A program made the position numbers and the translations under genes. This document shows positions 46,618-57,859 of a stretch of 64,000 nucleotides of DNA, piece after piece. Position 1 is the first letter of the stretch; every line of letters begins with the position of its first letter. Under the pieces are notes generated by a model, which was not told the DNA's origin, did no database searches, and saw only the letters and a list, made by a program, of their open reading frames with translations. The DNA comes from Pachypanchax playfairii (Eukaryota > Chordata > Actinopteri > Cyprinodontiformes > Aplocheilidae), in NCBI GenBank assembly GCA_006937955.1, contig SSNP01000006.1, forward strand, positions 3,030,799 through 3,094,798. Direction: 5' to 3'.

Positions 46618-46660
46618 GCCCGGTGGCAAGTCTGCCAAAAGAAAAAATAGGAATAAATAA
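46618..46660 (-). other. Splice acceptor upstream of the foxg1-type start codon
   Basis: On the minus strand a T-rich tract (TATTTATTCCTATTTTTTCT) runs into TTGGCAG at about 46632-46638. The exon would begin at 46631 (ACTTGCCACC), 14 bases before the ATG. This implies an intron upstream and a first exon that is at least partly 5' untranslated. The donor site was not identified. Translation of the tract gives a hydrophobic FFFYNYYLFLFFLL string that looks like intron, not protein. Confidence 0.7.
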
Positions 46661-46769
46661 TAATTATAAAAAAAGAAATGCTGCTCCAAGCTCGACCTCC
46701 TCCGGTATCCGGGCTGGAAACGGCAGAAGCAGAGAGGAGAGAGAAGGAGGGTCAGGTTGAGAGATGCGT

Positions 46770-46780
46770 GGAGAGAGGAG

Positions 46781-46846
<66 letters not shown>
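46770..46846. repeat. (GA)n tract ending in poly-G
   Basis: Two runs of GAGAGA broken by GGGA, then about twelve G. It lies about 150-230 bases upstream of the coding start, probably within the intron or 5' region. GA/CT tracts near promoters can be length-variable and can bind GAGA-type factors. Confidence 0.9.
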
Positions 46847-47420
46847 AGCGTGGCTTCGATGTGGAGAAATTAGTAATTAAGGAGGTTTCGACATCACGAA
46901 GAGGAGGAGCCTCTCCAACTTGTTGGTTCTGTCAGTAAATCCCTCTCGTGCTGCTTCTTCTTCTCCTTCTCCGCTTTTCCTCCTCGGACCTCCTCAGACC
47001 CCCGGGAGTCTCCAGCAGCACAAACCTCTTCTCATTAATCTCTGACTTGGTTCCGGTATTTACGCGCAGGTGTAGCCGCGCCGTGCGCCACACACATTTC
47101 TCTGTGCGTAAAAGTGCGCATCAGTGTGTATCTGCGCGCATGTTGGCGTGCGTAAAGGCGCGCAGGCGGTCCGGGGGCACGCGACCTGACCTCGTTGACT
47201 TTGTTTTCTCAACGACAATGATAGTTTGAATTCATGTCGGCAAACACGGCGCGCGCGCGCACTGAGCGTGCGCTTGTAGTTGAGGAGGAGGGATGAAGAA
47301 CGGCGCGCGCCCCCAGTGTCCACTAACAAAAACAATTGTGCTGGAAGGGAGCGCATGCACGCACGCGCGCGCGCAGCCCGAAGGCAGCGGATTTGATGCT
47401 GTAACCAGAGCGCCCCCTGT
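46847..47420 (-). promoter_or_regulatory. GC-rich upstream region of the foxg1-type gene
   Basis: CpG-containing DNA (GCGCGCGCGC at 47250-47262, GCACGCACGCGCGCGCGC at 47358-47375) follows the gene on its 5' side. Its place and composition fit a promoter-associated CpG island. No TATA box stands out and the start site cannot be set. The 93- and 130-codon ORFs across it on opposite strands are composition artefacts. Confidence 0.4.
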
Positions 47421-49779
47421 TGGTGAGAATAGCTACTATCAGAGGTAAACAAACAACAAGGAAAACAACCAAATAATAAAGGAAATTAAAGAACTCCTCT
47501 CAACAACAACAAAAACAATTATTATTATAACAAGTTAAAAAAAAACATTTCATTCCTCCAGAGCTTTATTTTTAGTTTTTCATTTTAAAGTTTTTTATTT
47601 TGTTTTAATAAGATTTTGTTTTTATTTTGGTTTAAACTTTATTCTGCTGTCCTTCTCCCATGAAACAAAATGAATAAAGTAAAAGAGGTTTAAGACTTTT
47701 GCACATGCTGTTAGTATACACAAACATAAATTTTATTTTATTGTTGACTGTAAGTAAATGTTACTTACAGTCAACAATTTATACATTTTTTTATTTATAC
47801 ATTTTTCATTTTGAAAATCTTTGAATTACATTTTTCTTACTTTATTTGGCTTTTAAATCTGAATATAAATTGTCTAAGGAGAATCTAACATACGCCCTGA
47901 TGTTTCCTGATTAAAGATATAAAGTCTGCATCAGTTTCTCATGACAAAATAAACAGAAACATCATCATCATGTGACCTCAGAAATCAGTTTCTGATCTGT
48001 TTCTTCAGATGTTTATGATAAACAAGAATTTTCTACTCCAGTTTCAAAAAAACATCATGTTTTATCACAGAATCATTTTTACATTAAAATTAAGATTTTA
48101 TTTCAATAAATGAGCAAATTAAAATATTTGCTTCAAACATGGAAACTGAACAGATGCTTTAAGATCACTTTTGAGAAGTGAACTAAAACTTTAATTCAAA
48201 GCTGAATCATAAAATAGATTTTTTATTTAAAAAATGATCAGACGTCTGAACTGAGATGATTCCTGAGAGTCAGATAAAGTCTGTTAACTCAGGTTTTGTG
48301 CGTCAGGTTGACGTTCTGCAGGTTTACATGTTTGTTCAAGCAGAGACTGAATTCTGTTCCTTAGCAGTTAGTTTCTGGATCAGCATCAACACAAGCTGGA
48401 TTCCATCTCTTTACTCAGGTTCTGTTAACAGGAGCAGAACTTCCTCTAAGAGTCGCCCTCTTTGAGATTATTTTTGTAGTCTCATTTTGTCTCATTTCAT
48501 TTGCTGAAACATGATGAGAAATCCTAAAGTTTCAGTTTGTTTCTGAAATGCAGCTCATGAAATTCTTTTCTCATCCTCAGCATGATGAAGGATGCAGTTT
48601 CAGGATGTGAATGAACCAGACATTTACATGAAAAACACAAAAAGCCCTTTTCAAAAGTTCTTATCTGTCTGGTTGCTGGTTTTAAACTGTCTTTCTGGGT
48701 TGAGGGGTTTTTGTTGTTTAGGAGTCTCCATGAGTTTCCTGTGATTTTATTTTGAAAGTGTTCCTCGTTTCCTGTTTTTCCCTGTTTCTTGTTGTTTGCT
48801 TTATTAACGTTTGAGTCAGGAAGGTTTGTGATTTGTTTAGTTTCATGGATTGTCTTTCTGTTCGTGGTTTTGTTCTGGTGAGTTTGTTTTTTAGTTTAAG
48901 GTGGATCTTTACTCATGTATTTCCTGTCGACACTGCAGAGACTCTGCAGCAGAGTTCCTCAGTGATGCTTCATTTGTTTCATCAGCCTCCGTGTTTCCCT
49001 CCTCAGCTGTCTCAGCATGCATTCAATGCATCAGTGCATTACGCCCCCACCCCACCCTTCAACTTTCTCCCTGTTTGAGTCCACGTTTCACTGCTGGAGG
49101 TAGAACGTGTTTCACTCCCAAGTCTGTTTTTTTCAGTTGGACCTGGTTTTTGAGTGGGCGGGGTTAAACTTGTAAAAAGTAGCCAAATATGCTTAAAAAG
49201 AAAAGATTCAATGTTATTTTTAAACTGCAGGGTTTTTATAAGCGTTTATCTCCACAAACATGTAACGTTGTGTTTAAGATGCAAGATGCACTTTAATGTG
49301 TCAGTTTAAAACTCAAAGTGACTTTAAACTTCAGAATGTTGATGTGGAAGTGGACAGAATTTATAAGCTGTAATCAGTCAAACATATCGAGCTCTGTTTG
49401 TCCTCACTGCAGATTCTGTATGACAACAGAGTGCAAAGCCAGATTACACACACACACACACGTGTATACATATACACTATACACACAGACACACACATAG
49501 TTTGTTTTCTTTCAATCTGCTCTGCTACATTTCAGCTGTGTTTCAGGACCAGATGGTGTTTCTTTATAACTGGATCTAAAAAAATCTGTTTTGGGATCAT
49601 TTACGAGAACACGCGTGTTCATGTGAACGTTTTAATCTGCGTCAACACGGATAAAACACGTTAAAGTGAGATTCTGCTGTGAAACTCCTTCAGTCTGGGT
49701 TCAACCTGCGGTGCTGAAGCTGAGATGGAAACAACTTGATCTGTTTTCATAATGATGCTTTCAAGTTGTTCAGCCTCTT
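47421..49779. other. Intergenic DNA 5' of the forkhead gene
   Basis: AT-rich to about 48250, then mixed. (CA)n-like sequence lies at 49447-49500. ORFs at 48833-49167 overlap and have no motif. Confidence 0.45.
47740..47778. other. Perfect 18-bp inverted repeat with a 3-base loop
   Basis: The left arm ATTGTTGACTGTAAGTAA (47740-47757) and the right arm TTACTTACAGTCAACAAT (47761-47778) are exact reverse complements around ATG. The flanks are AT-rich. The stem is too short for a typical microRNA precursor. It could extrude as a cruciform or be a snapped-back duplication. Confidence 0.95.
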
Positions 49780-50000
49780 TCTCTTCCAAACAAAGCTCAC
49801 TTTGCATAAGCTAATAATCCTGGATAATCTGCACAAAACAGAAACACGCAACTAAACAGCAACCCACAACAACGAGGCTGTTGATGCAAAACAAACTCAG
49901 CTGATGAGTTCTTTAATCTGCAGCCAAACGTTTTATCAGCCTGTAAAAGTTTATTCAATAAAACGGAAGAAACAGTAAAAACAAAACTCAACTTGTAGAT
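49780..50000. promoter_or_regulatory. Candidate enhancer block
   Basis: Unique-looking sequence about 3.2 kb upstream of the coding start. TTTGCATAA (49801-49809) is octamer-like, TAATCC (49815-49820) is an OTX/PITX-type core, and TAATCT follows at 49825-49830. This clustering fits a neural enhancer near a forebrain gene. It is an inference, with no conservation data. Confidence 0.35.
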
Positions 50001-50251
50001 TAAACCCGATGTTATTCTGGAAAATAGAAAGTTCCGTATCTTTACAGTTGAACGTTAAGTTTCAAGGTTTTTTGTGCTTCATTTGCTCCTTTTGAAGAGT
50101 CCAGGTGTTTTTTTTACACGAAGGATGTGAGGTGCATCACAGCTGACAGTTTTAAACTTTTACAGAATATTAGACCAACAGCAGACGTGTTAAAGCAAAA
50201 CAAGGCTGATCCCAGACTGGGAATCTCTGCAGATCACTTCCTGATTCCCAC

Positions 50252-50322
50252 TGACAGGATTTATATCTGAACCCTGTGACAGGAGGGGCTCCAAGTGAAC
50301 GAGCCAGATTGATCCTGACAGG
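50252..50322 (+). promoter_or_regulatory. Three TGACAGG motifs in 71 bp
   Basis: TGACAGG occurs at 50252-50258, 50277-50283 and 50316-50322, all in the same direction. TGACAG is the core bound by MEIS/PREP/TGIF-type homeodomain proteins. The surrounding sequence is non-repetitive, so this could be a regulatory cluster. Confidence 0.3.
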
Positions 50323-50370
50323 TGTTAATGCAGGTCTCTGACGCACACAGGTAACTCCCACCAGCATTAG

Positions 50371-51649
50371 AAAGAAAAAGATTTTAGCTGTTTTAAATCA
50401 GCTCAAACACGAGTTTCTTTTTTGTCTCCGTTTGGTTGGTGGCGTCATCGGACTCAGAGAAAAGTTCTTCCTGGTTTAATCTATAAGTTGTATCAAACAA
50501 TCTGTTTATTTGGAGCCCAAACGAGACACTTCCTGTCTCAGATTGAAACATCTCCCTCAGGTGGAATCTAGCAGACATCCTGTTCACAAAGCCAAACCAC
50601 ATCAGCTGGTTCCTCTCCTCTGGTTCAGCTCGGTTCTTTAGATTTAGAGATCCTCATCTCAGCCCCTTCACACTCAGCTGAAAACCTCCTCAGCAAGTTG
50701 GATGGAGCTCAGAGGATCATGTGATCTACAAACAGCAGAGAGGAGATCCTCCAGCCATCAAACCCAAACCACCTCCACTTACAGCTGCACCAAGATGTTC
50801 CAGAGACAGAACACAACTCTGAAGGAGTCCAAGTCTAACCCAGAACACCTGGAACAGGTCTCACCCAGAACAGGTCTCACTCTGATTAGCTCTCACCTGG
50901 AACAGGTCTCATGTGGACCAGTCCAAAGAAGGATGATTAATTTAATATAATTTCTGTGATATTTTTTCATTCAGATTTTTTTTGTTTGTTATTAAAAGCC
51001 TGTGAGGTCATTGTGACCGTGCTGCTTGTTAATAAAACATCTGATCTGGTAGAAGATAAAGAAAAGATGATTAATGAAGCTGATTTGGAGATGAAAGTTC
51101 TTGTTCCTGCAGTGGGATTGGTTGATGAAATCAGGACAGAAGAGACGTTTCTGTGACTGTGCTCAGCATCACGTCCACACGCAGTCTGAGAATCAGCTGA
51201 TCAGTCTGTTGGTGTCGGTTTTTCCGCTGGATAAAGTTCAGCACCAGCAACAGAGATTAAAACTCTGTTGCCAAAACAGCTTTTAGGTATTAGATCATCA
51301 TGAGTCTGCTCCCACAAAACATGAACTTGGCTGACTTCTCATCCACTCGTCCAGAGTCATGAGCTCCAAGTCTGGATGGAAGCAGAAGACCCGAACTACC
51401 CCAGAACTTCTGGACAAACCAGAGTTCCCTTCATGGAGGGTTAGGGTCTGGTCTCTTGATTCATTCTAAAAACTGATCAGGACACGACACACAGCAGGGT
51501 GAAGGTTTAAAGCTCAAAGTGAGGCTTTGAGCCAAAGACAAGATTTTCACACGTAATGAGGCAACAAGAACACTTTAATTTGATTTACCTCAGTTCACCT
51601 CGGAGTGTTTTCACTCACAGTTTAAAATGTTACAAATAAAAATCTAAAC
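50371..51649. other. Intergenic, no gene seen
   Basis: Mixed sequence with a loose imperfect repeat of AACAGGTCTCAC near 50850-50915. ORFs are short and without domains. Confidence 0.4.
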
Positions 51650-52180
51650 AACTAGGATCTTATATTAAAGATCTTATAGTTCCAGATGTTCCTAACAGAA
51701 CACTTCACTCTCAGACTGCAGGTCTGCTTCTGGTTCCTAGAGGTTCTAAAAGTAGAACAGGAGGAAGAGCTTTTAGTTATCAGGCTCCTCTCATGTGGAA
51801 CCAGATTCTACTTTTAATCCATCAGACAGAAACTCTGTGTAGCTTCAAGATTTCCTTTATGGTCATATACTGTAGTTATTGTTAGCTTAGGTTCTCCTGA
51901 TTCATCCCTTTAGTTATGCTGCTATAGTCTCAGACTGCTGGAGGACACTCTGTCCACATGTCTTCACTCTACTGTCTCTCTCACTCTTCATGTTTGTATT
52001 TAATATTATTGCTGCTATTAACTTTAACTCTGTTTATCTTTCCTGTCCTCTCAGACCCCAGTGGGTCCAGGCAGAACTCATCCTGGTTCTGGTTCTGATG
52101 GAGGTTTCTTCCTGTCCTCTCAGACCCCAGTGGGTCCAGGCAGATCTCATCCTGGTTCTAGTTCTGCATGAACATGATCA
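51650..52180 (+). mobile_element. L2-like LINE 3' end, second copy
   Basis: A decayed reverse-transcriptase tail gives LIVPDVPNRTLHSQTAGLLL, then SKSRTGGRAFSYQAPLMWN. It is followed by untranslated sequence shared with 19280-19700 (TATGCTGCTATAGTCTCAGA, CTGCTGGAGGACA.ACTGTCC). A 69-bp internal tandem duplication is visible: CCTGTCCTCTCAGACCCCAG at 52042 and again at 52111. Compared with the 19.3 kb copy, the terminal AATAAA-like tail is missing. Confidence 0.8.
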
Positions 52181-52409
52181 CATGACCCATCAGCTGTTTC
52201 TCCCTCCTGAGAATAAACAAGGTGATAAAAGAATAGTCCTAAAGTAAATCTGACCAAATTATTTAAATTCCTCCTCGACTATGAGGTGATAATAATCTCT
52301 GAGGAAAGTTCCAACAGTTCAAAACTTCTTTCAGACATTTTCTGTTAATCTGACATCAGAAAACTTCCTGCTGCTTCTCCATCAAATCAACACCATCAGA
52401 CACACTGAC
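52181..52409. other. Intergenic
   Basis: Short mixed stretch between two repeats. Nothing recognised. Confidence 0.4.
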
Positions 52410-52560
52410 CAGCATGTTTCAGATGGTTCCTGCTTCAACACACCTGATTTCAGGTGATGATTAATTAACAAGCTTCTGCTGAGCTGCAGTCTGAATCAGG
52501 TGCCTTCAAGCAGGAGAACATCCAGTTTAGAGGATCCTGAGGATCAGGAAACCCTGATCT
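52410..52560. repeat. Short palindromic DNA-element-like repeat
   Basis: TGCTTCAACACACCTGATTT followed by GATGATTAATTAACAAGCTT, then CTGAATCAGGTG and CTTCAAGCAGGAGAACATCC. The CACACCTGATT and AATCAGGTG strings face each other. This is the core layout of a common short fish TIR repeat, and its outer ends are decayed. An element of similar design lies at 63699-63820. Confidence 0.55.
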
Positions 52561-53819
52561 GGAAAATCAGCAGCTGAGAGGCGACATGTGACTTATCACT
52601 GCTGATCAGATCAGGTTGAACACTCGACACTGATTCAATAATCTAGAAGAGCTGCGTCTTTGATTGAGAGGTAACTGCTTCTCTTCAGCATGTGATATTG
52701 TGTTTTCATTCCTGCAGGACTTCACAGTAATCACATTACAGTAATCTGACTGTGTTCACTGCAGAGTGCAGAAAGATCAGGATGTTAAATACAAGCTCCT
52801 CCATCAGAGTCTGCAAACACACCCGAGGAGCTTTAAGCAGATCATCAGAGAGCTGACCTTCATATTCAGATCCGCTCTGAGCCGCTCTCACCTGCCGCCC
52901 CCTGGGAAATCATCTTAATCCTGCTTGTGGTTCGGATCCTGAATGAATTGAACAGAAACCTGGTTGTTGTTGCACGTCTTCTTCAACAAACTGAAGTAAA
53001 AATAATCTGGAAGGTGATGGAGGAACGTTTCAGTCTGACGTTTCTCGTGTTGATGTAAATATCGTTTTTTTTTTTCTCTGTTGACGTGAGTCCTTCTGCT
53101 GGAGGAAGATCTCATACAGAAACATGTTGGCTGTAGATTAACAGTGTGGAAGTTCTTCTGCTGCTGAACTTCAAGAGAAGATCAGATTAAAACTGGAAAA
53201 TGGATGAATTATTCTGACGATTATTCTGAGATGTTTAAAATCCTTCAGTTTCATCCTGATGAAGAAACAACCTCTAAACGTCTGTGTTTTATTACAGTGA
53301 AGGTGTTTCATCACCTGGTTTCATGTGAATGAACCTCTGAGATGTTTCCACTCAGACTTTTATGATTTCTATCAGATTCATCTGCACAAACCAAAATATC
53401 AACGTTTCATAGGTTCTTAATCCCTGCCTCCACCTGTTACCTTCACCTGTAAGCCCCACCTCCAAGCTCCACCTCTGATCTCCACCTGTGAGCTGTTTGT
53501 TCTGAATCCAGCCTACAGTGAAGTGAATGTGGATAAACTTTGACACCAGCTGCTTCCTGTTTTCATTCAGGGAGTTAAAATCAAAATATCCATAAAACAT
53601 CAAATTTACAGTTTTTGTTCTCATCTTGTTTCTTCAGATCGAAACTTGACGTGTGACTCTTATAAATGAGTTCAGTTAAAACCTCAGACACAACATAACC
53701 ACAAGTCTGCAGGACCATGAAGAGGAAGCAGCAGAACTTCTGCAGCTTCAGTTTGACTCTTCAGGTTTCTTCTAAATCCTTTTCATCAAACTCAACATCT
53801 GTCTGGTTTTACAGATGTT
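52561..53819. other. Intergenic, no gene seen
   Basis: Mixed sequence with a T run near 53067-53076. No domain-bearing ORF. Confidence 0.4.
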
Positions 53820-54900
53820 CATGTTATTTGACTTCCAGCATCTCTCGATTTGTTTTGTTTTTCACAAAGGCCACGTTATTTTGTGAACCAGTAAAAATAC
53901 TCGACATAATTCGGAGATGTTTTGTGTTTGACAGCGATCTGATACGACAGTTTGTCATCAGTATGAAAGATAAACAGAGATATTTATCAGGCTTGAGCTG
54001 CATCGCCGATCTCACTGCCGAGTCTCTGTTTGACCTCTGTCATCACAGTTTTTTAGGGTCATGGTTCAAGCTGTCGTCACTCTGGAGTTTCAGGATTCTT
54101 CTGCTGTATATTTGACCTTTGAACCCGACTTCAGGTACCTGCAGCGGTCTGTCAAACAAATGGTGAGAGACATAAAATCATCGTTTGAGAACCTGGTTTG
54201 ACCTTGTTGGAGCAGGATTGAAGTGAAACTCCATCAGCAGCCGGAGGAGAAGGATGAGGAGGAGGCGTGTTGGTGGTGAAACAAGGACAGAGGATGGGAC
54301 TTACTTCCTGTCAAAGCATGTTTGGAGAGAGGAGGCCATACTGTACCACCCCTAAGAGAGTACAGTGCAGGGAGAAGATGTGTCCTCGTCCTCATCGGCG
54401 ATATCATTACAGCCCGAGCCATCACATCGAGAAACGCCAAACTAAATCAGTCTGAGTCGCCGGCAGCTTCAGGGTCATCTGGAGTTTACAGCTATTAATA
54501 CACTGGGTGTTGGAGTCGAAAAAAGCCCTGCTGCACACACACACACACACACACAGAATATTTACCCCTGCTTTCATACAGGCAATCCCCTGTGAGCTTT
54601 TCACCAACACACACTGACACCATCGAGCATGAACACACCAAGAAGATGAAGAGGAGGACTGCTTGGCAGGAACACGGTTCCCATGTTGTCAAACATGTCT
54701 GCTACACATCAAAACATTGACTTTATTCATTCAGGGATCTCCCACCGCCCGCTGCCCCGGAATCGCGAAGCCCCGTCGTGTTGGGGAGACTCACACATTA
54801 ACGCACGGCTGCAGCATGCTGATGAAATCCGCGCTGCTGGGTGTGTGTTTTAAAACACTTTAACTGTGTTTGGCAACATGGCGAAGGTTCATGCTCGTGC
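53820..54900. promoter_or_regulatory. Candidate conserved non-coding region
   Basis: About 1 kb of complex, CpG-containing, mostly non-repetitive sequence 7-8 kb upstream of the forkhead gene, broken by a (CA)n tract at 54534-54556. Blocks such as GATATTTATCAGGCTTGAGC (53979 on), CATACTGTACCACCCCTAAG and GGCAATCCCCTGTGAGC have the texture of vertebrate non-coding elements. A near-DR1 TGACCTTTGAACC lies at 54113-54125. The 132-codon ORF at 53717-54115 has no recognised domain and overlaps an ORF on the other strand, so I do not call it a gene. Confidence 0.3.
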
Positions 54901-56220
54901 TGTGAAAACAAACTGAAGCTGGATTTTATCAACATCTGATTTATATTTTTAAAAGAAGATCAGAGAAGCTAAAAAACAAAACTTCTGCTGATGTGCTGAA
55001 GAGTTTTTACGCCTGCTTGATGTTCTAACTTCAGTGAATCGTATCTGGGTCACTTTCTCAATTTAATATCAGCTGTTTATAACTAAGAAGACAGACCATG
55101 TTCAAAAACATCTGATTTCATGTTTTTATTTAAGCGTCATGCGTCTGAGCCAATCAGATTCCTCCCTCTGACTGACAGACCTGATGCAGATTTATAAAAG
55201 GTCTGAGTAAAACCCAGATGTGTCATTGCATTTAGGCAAAAACAGACTCAGGAATGAACCCAGAACTAAAAAAGTTTAATGGTTTAATTTAAAACAGAGA
55301 TGTAAAATTATGAGTTTAAATGTTTCACTTGGAAACACACTGAGCTGATACTGATGATTGTTTTCTGAGTGAAATCTGTAGATGAACTGCGATATTTGTG
55401 CAAAGTTTCTTGCTGCAAATTTTGTTTTTTGCTGCAGTTTATCTCCATTTTATTTGTAATGATGTCAAGTTAATTCTCTCATTTTCTTTTTAGTGTCTCC
55501 AATGAAGTTTAAAAATTCCTTTGACGCAACAGGAAGTCCCTGAAACTCACACCAGGATGGTAAGAATCCTCAAAAACATTTTGAGACAGTTTGGAAACTC
55601 CTTTGTGAATGTTGTTTGCACTTTGTCCTCCTCAGTGAAGCCCAGTGAGACGTACCCTCACCAGAACTACTGATGACCTTGTAAGTAGACGATCATCTAT
55701 GTTTAAGGGACCTGATTGTTTGTACACGTTCTATTTAATTTTCCTTTGATTATGGTTAAAACATGGTTTGATCAGGAACAATGAGCTTTAACTTTTGGTG
55801 CCAGAATGTTGCACAATGCCAACAAACGAAATATCCCCATAAACATTAATAGGATTTTGGTGTGACAGGCGAGGAAACCCCGCCCCCTTTTGGAGCTCCA
55901 CAGCACAGACTTCAGCAGAAACATCTGAGTTTACACAAGTTACAGAAAGTTGGACATCATTTAGATTTTTACATGATCTCAGTTTAAATTAGAGGATTTT
56001 TGGGGATTTTTTTCACATAATGTTCAACTGACGGGTGATGATGTAACACTAACGTTTAATCTGGCTAAAATTACAAAAAAAAATTGCAAACAAAATTCTT
56101 ACTCCAACAGTCAGAGTCTTCAAACTCTCACAGTTCAAGAGTTTCTTCATCCAGCAGCTTGTTTCACTGTTCAGTCTGAGTTCCTGTCTGACTCTCAGTG
56201 AGTTTACTGTCAGAGAGAGA
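54901..56220. other. Intergenic, no gene seen
   Basis: AT-leaning sequence. Nothing beyond short chance ORFs. Confidence 0.45.
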
Positions 56221-56588
56221 GTGGTTACCATGGTGACCATACTGAGACACAGGTGTGTGGTTACCATGGTGGCCGTACTGAGACACAGGTGTGTGGTTAC
56301 CATGGTGATTTGATGAGCCACAGGTGTGTGGTTACCAGGGTGACCTGAGTGAGACACAGGTGTGTGGTTACCATGGTGGCCGTACTGAGACACAGGTGTG
56401 TGGTTACCATGGTGATTTAATGAGCCACAGGTGTGTGGTCACCATGGTGATTTGATGAGCCACAGGTGTGTTGTTACCATGGTGATTTAATGAGCCACAG
56501 TTGTGCGGTTACCATGGTGACCATACTGAGACACAGGTGTGTGGTTACCATGGTGCTCTCATGAGAAGTAGGTGGTTTTCATGGTAAC
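56221..56588 (+). repeat. Ten-copy 35/36 bp tandem array of X-box-like palindromes
   Basis: GTTACCATGGTGA or a close variant starts at 56224, 56260, 56296, 56331, 56367, 56403, 56438, 56473, 56508 and 56544. Spacers are of two types: CCATACTGAGACACAGGTGT (36 bp units) and TTTGATGAGCCACAGGTGTG (35 bp units). A further palindrome GTTTTCATGGTAAC closes the array at 56575-56588. Units at 56224, 56331 and 56508, and the last motif, fit the RFX X-box pattern RYYNYY-N(1-3)-RRNRAC. The others differ by one or two bases in the second half-site. Confidence 0.9.
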
Positions 56589-57859
56589 TGTAATCAGCTG
56601 CTGGCAGCAGTTTTAACATTTGGATCTTGGTTCTCAGCTCATACAGTTTTTCCATCCAAACGTAGGAACTCGGTCTGAGCTGATTGATGTTGGAACTTCA
56701 GGCAGCAGAAAGTTTTTTTTTAGATTTTGTTGTTATAAATTTCATCCTACAGTTGATTGTTTTTATCCTCGTACGCTGCTTGGACATATTTCTCTGTTGT
56801 TTCCTGTGAGTTTACAGTCTTGCTGCTGGAGCTTGATGAAGGCAAAACAAACAGATTTTCTATGGTTCAGTGTAAATCCTGTTGTCAGTTTAACCTGCAG
56901 CTTTAGAGCTGCATGTTGGATCAGAGTCAGACAAAGTGACATGTCATTTATCTCCTCAATGTCATCTGTCTGTTGGTGTTTTCTGTCTCGGTGACTCTGA
57001 CATTTGTCGTCCTGCTGCAGGTTTGGAACGCATTTTGACCCAAAACTCTTATAATCATGTTTTCATCCTGTAACTCACCTCTCACACACGTATTTTGGGA
57101 CTTATAGCTGTAATTTTGTTCCGGATTGAGTTTAAGGAGTGAAATGTTTGTTTTTGAAACAGAAAGAGTTTTACAGTCACGACTTCTGCCTTTAATTGGA
57201 TCGTATTAAGATTTACTACCTGATGCCTTACGAGCTGGTTTCTCTTGTGTAAATGTGTTTTATATTTTGTAAGATCAATCGGAGCTCAGCAACTCTTCAT
57301 CTTCTTCTATGTTCTTTAAGTTGTTTTCTTTCTCTTCATCCCCTCCTTCATTCTTATCTTCCATCCTCATGCCAGCGGCGCCCACTCTGTGCTTTGTTGC
57401 ACGTGTTCATGATTAGCAGGTGTTTCTGCTGCTGCTGACTCTGAACATGTCAGAGGATTTGCTAGTGGACCGCTGTTTTTACTCAGTACGCTTTACGCTG
57501 AACGTAGATTTAATGGGTCAGTTAAGGAAAGTTCACATAGGGTTCAGATGGAGGTTCAGTCAGAGTTCAGGCGCAGAGGGAGGAGGAGGGGTTAAAATCA
57601 GAGCCACTCTGCTGGAAAACACCACAGACAAGAGAAATAGAAACACAGAGAAAACACAGCAGATGGAAACACAGTAACAAAACACACTTTAGCTTGCAGC
57701 TGTTTTTTTTTCATGTTGTACATGTGTGTTTTATCATTATCCATCACTGATGTAACAGAAATCAGTAGAGGGAAACTAATCTCCTGATTAAAGCACAAAT
57801 CTCTTTTCATGTCGTGCAGTTTCTTCTTCCTTCACTTTAATTTAATATTAAACAGCAAA
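56589..57859. other. Intergenic, no gene seen
   Basis: Mixed sequence. The 124-codon ORF at 56620-56994 has no motif and lacks splice or start context that I can defend. Confidence 0.4.

Noticed and set aside
45399..46660. ORFs of 61-205 codons overlapping the forkhead gene on both strands
   Set aside because: GC-rich shadow frames of the foxg1-type coding sequence.
46618..46689. Upstream extension of the forkhead ORF with a hydrophobic N-terminus
   Set aside because: The bases are a T-rich tract ending in a splice-acceptor TTGGCAG. The protein is nuclear and the ATG at 46617 has a good initiation context.
47060..47452. 130-codon Arg/Ala/Cys-rich ORF in the GC-rich upstream region
   Set aside because: Overlaps an ORF on the other strand and follows CpG-rich composition. 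No motif or start context.
47740..47778. MicroRNA precursor
   Set aside because: The stem is 18 bp with a 3-base loop, too short for a typical animal pre-miRNA, and pairing does not extend into the flanks.
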